From positions 1 through 5,346 of the forward strand of contig CAIPBN010000809.1 of the NCBI GenBank assembly GCA_903863315.1: 5,346 nt of DNA, read 5' to 3'. The DNA comes from an uncultured Verrucomicrobiota bacterium. GTDB lineage: Bacteria; Verrucomicrobiota; Verrucomicrobiia; Limisphaerales; SXTU01. The notes under the pieces are model-generated. The model was not told where the DNA came from. It was given only the letters and a program-made list of their open reading frames with translations, and did not search any database. A program made the position numbers and the translations under genes. This document shows positions 4,259-5,346 of this stretch, piece after piece; position 1 is the first letter of the stretch; each line of letters starts with the position of its first letter.

Positions 4259-4494
4259 ATCCATCTGGCACCGGACGTGGCGCTCGCAAACGCCGCCACA
4301 AAGTCAGCCGCCCGTCTTGGACTGCGCCGGCAAGTGGAGCGCGACGGCGCTTTTCCCGTGCCGGCGATTTGCAATCGCCGCCCAGACCATTCGTTGGCCA
4401 CCGACGGCGACTGCGAGTCGCCGGCACTGCCACCGCGAACACCCGCCTTGCCCATCGCGTCGAACGCCGGTATCACGAACGCCTCACCTCGCCC
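4259..4494. other. Repeat-rich spacer without a recognisable gene
   Basis: No plausible gene fits in this gap. Frames that cross it in either direction have Arg/Pro/Ser-rich, low-complexity translations and no recognisable domain. It contains an inverted repeat of 6-bp arms (GCGCCG 4324-4329, CGGCGC 4345-4350) followed by TTTT, a weak terminator candidate, and the REP-like pair at 4358-4427. The promoter of the gene starting at 4495 should lie in the last part of the gap; I see no clear -35/-10 boxes and no Shine-Dalgarno before its ATG. Confidence 0.6.
4358..4427. repeat. REPIN-like inverted pair of small hairpins
   Basis: Two 23-bp sequences, 4358-4380 and 4405-4427, are reverse complements of each other at 20 of 23 positions, with a 24-bp spacer. 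The outer 10 bp (GTGCCGGCGA and TCGCCGGCAC) pair perfectly. Each copy is itself a perfect hairpin with 8-bp arms and a 3-nt loop: CGGCGATT/AATCGCCG around TGC (4362-4380) and CGGCGACT/AGTCGCCG around GCG (4405-4423). Two inverted palindromic units with a short spacer is the plan of REP doublets (BIMEs, REPINs), which in other bacteria are spread by RAYT transposases. No such transposase is in the window. Confidence 0.72.
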
Positions 4495-5346
4495 ATGAAC
4501 CTTCGCTTTCGCTCGTCCCGCGCAGTCTTTGCTATCTTCTCGCTTCTCTTCTCCATCCTCTCGCCCCGCGCCGCTGACGCGCCGCCAGACCCGCGTTTCA
4601 CCCCCGAGATGGCCGAGTTCGTGAAGCGCTTCAAGGGCGGCGGGATGCTCCAGGATGGCTCCGCGAAGCCCACGCCCGCCGAGTCGCTCAAGCAGTTCAA
4701 CGTCGCCCCCGGCCTGCGCTGGGACCTCGCTGCCACCGAGCCGATGGTCCGCCAACCGCTCAACATCCACTTCGACGACCGTGGCCGGATGTGGGTCGTG
4801 CAGTATCTCCAATACCCGTTCCCTGCCGGCCTCAAGGTCACGAAGTATGACCAATACCTCCGCGCCATTTACGACAAGGTCCCGCCGCCGCCACCGAATC
4901 ACTTCAAGGGCAAAGACCGCATCACCATCCTCGAAGACACGAACGGCGACGGCACCTTCGACAAGGCGAAGGACTTCGTCTCCGACTTGAACATCGCACG
5001 CAGCGTCGTCACCGGACGCGGCGGCGTGTGGGTCTTGAACCCGCCCTATCTCCTCTTCTACCCGGACAAAAACCGCGACGACATCCCCGACGGCCCGCCC
5101 GAGGTGAAGCTCTCCGGCTTCGGCCTCGAAGACACGCACAGCGGCGCGAACTCACTCGCGTGGGGCCCGGACGGCTGGCTTTACGGCGCGCACGGCAGCA
5201 CCTGCACGGCGGACATCAAGGGTGTGAAATTCCTCGGCCAGGCCATCTGGCGTTATCATCCCGTGAGCGGTGACTTCGAGGTCTTCGCCGAGGGCGGCGG
5301 CAACACCTTCTCCGTCGAGTTCGATGCGCAGGGCCGCGTGTTTTCC
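4495..5346 (+). CDS. PVC-type dehydrogenase/propeller protein, N-terminal part (runs off the right edge)
   Basis: The open frame from ATG 4495 to the window end gives 284 residues with no stop. It has an n-region with Arg, a hydrophobic core (about 10-23) and likely signal-peptidase cleavage after R-A-A-D-A (25-29), so the protein is exported. The F-N-V-A-P-G-L-R-W-D-L-A-A-T-E-P segment (68-83), the N-I-H-F-D-D-R-G-R-M-W-V-V-Q-Y-L-Q-Y-P block (90-108) and H-S-G-A-N-S-L-A-W-G-P-D-G-W-L-Y-G (215-231) match the N-terminal domain and propeller of the large putative membrane-bound dehydrogenases expanded in planctomycetes and verrucomicrobia, which often end in a CxxCH heme domain. Two Asp-rich loops, D-T-N-G-D-G-T-F-D (148-156) and D-K-N-R-D-D-I-P-D (191-199), look like calcium sites. 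Full members are often near 1000 residues, so most of the gene lies outside. Substrate unknown; sugar or polyol oxidation is the usual guess. Confidence 0.86.
   Translation, partial: MNLRFRSSRAVFAIFSLLFSILSPRAADAPPDPRFTPEMAEFVKRFKGGGMLQDGSAKPTPAESLKQFNVAPGLRWDLAATEPMVRQPLNIHFDDRGRMWVVQYLQYPFPAGLKVTKYDQYLRAIYDKVPPPPPNHFKGKDRITILEDTNGDGTFDKAKDFVSDLNIARSVVTGRGGVWVLNPPYLLFYPDKNRDDIPDGPPEVKLSGFGLEDTHSGANSLAWGPDGWLYGAHGSTCTADIKGVKFLGQAIWRYHPVSGDFEVFAEGGGNTFSVEFDAQGRVFS

Noticed and set aside
4324..4354. An intrinsic terminator (GCGCCG/CGGCGC arms followed by TTTT)
   Set aside because: The stem is only 6 bp, the loop 15 nt and the T-run four bases; too weak to call, so it is only mentioned in the spacer description.
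4041..4577. Plus-strand open frames running over the plsC end and the following spacer
   Set aside because: Proline/Arg/Ser-rich translations in a frame other than plsC, crossing the hairpin repeats, with no start signal or domain.
3325..5139. A 604-codon minus-strand open frame across cmk, plsC and the dehydrogenase gene
   Set aside because: It is antisense to three recognisable plus-strand genes and its translation is Arg/Ala/Glu/Val-rich with no domain. Long shadow frames are expected opposite genes with very high GC3.

Overview
The window looks like a piece of a high-GC chromosome from the PVC superphylum, most likely a verrucomicrobium. The reasons are the PVC-type dehydrogenase/propeller protein entering at the right edge, the sequence style of AroA, strong C/G preference at third codon positions, and intergenic DNA full of small palindromes and short tandem repeats. 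The lineage is an inference from recognised families; no database search was possible.

Layout, left to right. Positions 1-775 hold three genes on the minus strand: a small conserved-type hypothetical (509-775), a four-helix-bundle protein of the 23S rRNA intervening-sequence (IVP/S23) family (84-491), and the first 15 codons of a TatD-like metal-dependent hydrolase (1-45). The four-helix-bundle gene is closely bracketed by two inverted arrays of four 7-bp repeats each (consensus GTTGAAA). Together these form a compact element (about 47-521) whose ends contain the upstream gene's stop codon and reach almost to the downstream gene's start codon. Positions 776-1032 are a divergent intergenic region with a 10-bp inverted repeat and a second type of heptamer array.

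Positions 1033-4239 carry a plus-strand cluster: aroA (EPSP synthase, shikimate pathway), a small membrane-anchored hypothetical, cmk (cytidylate kinase) and plsC (acylglycerolphosphate acyltransferase). The last three are packed with spacings of 0 and 11 bp, so co-transcription is likely. The hypothetical between aroA and cmk has much weaker GC3 bias than its neighbours and looks like an insertion. aroA itself carries an in-frame four-copy GGCAAAA heptamer array and a mid-gene patch of unusual codon use.

Positions 4240-4494 are a repeat-rich spacer: a perfect 8-bp hairpin directly after the plsC stop codon, then an inverted pair of REP-like hairpins (4358-4427) resembling a REPIN. From 4495 to the window end runs the N-terminal part of a secreted PVC-type dehydrogenase/propeller protein with two Asp-rich, calcium-loop-like motifs.

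The housekeeping genes are ordinary. The unusual part is the repeat architecture: four 28-bp arrays of four heptamers with three different unit sequences, one pair of which encloses an IVP gene in the manner of an rRNA intervening sequence moved into an mRNA.
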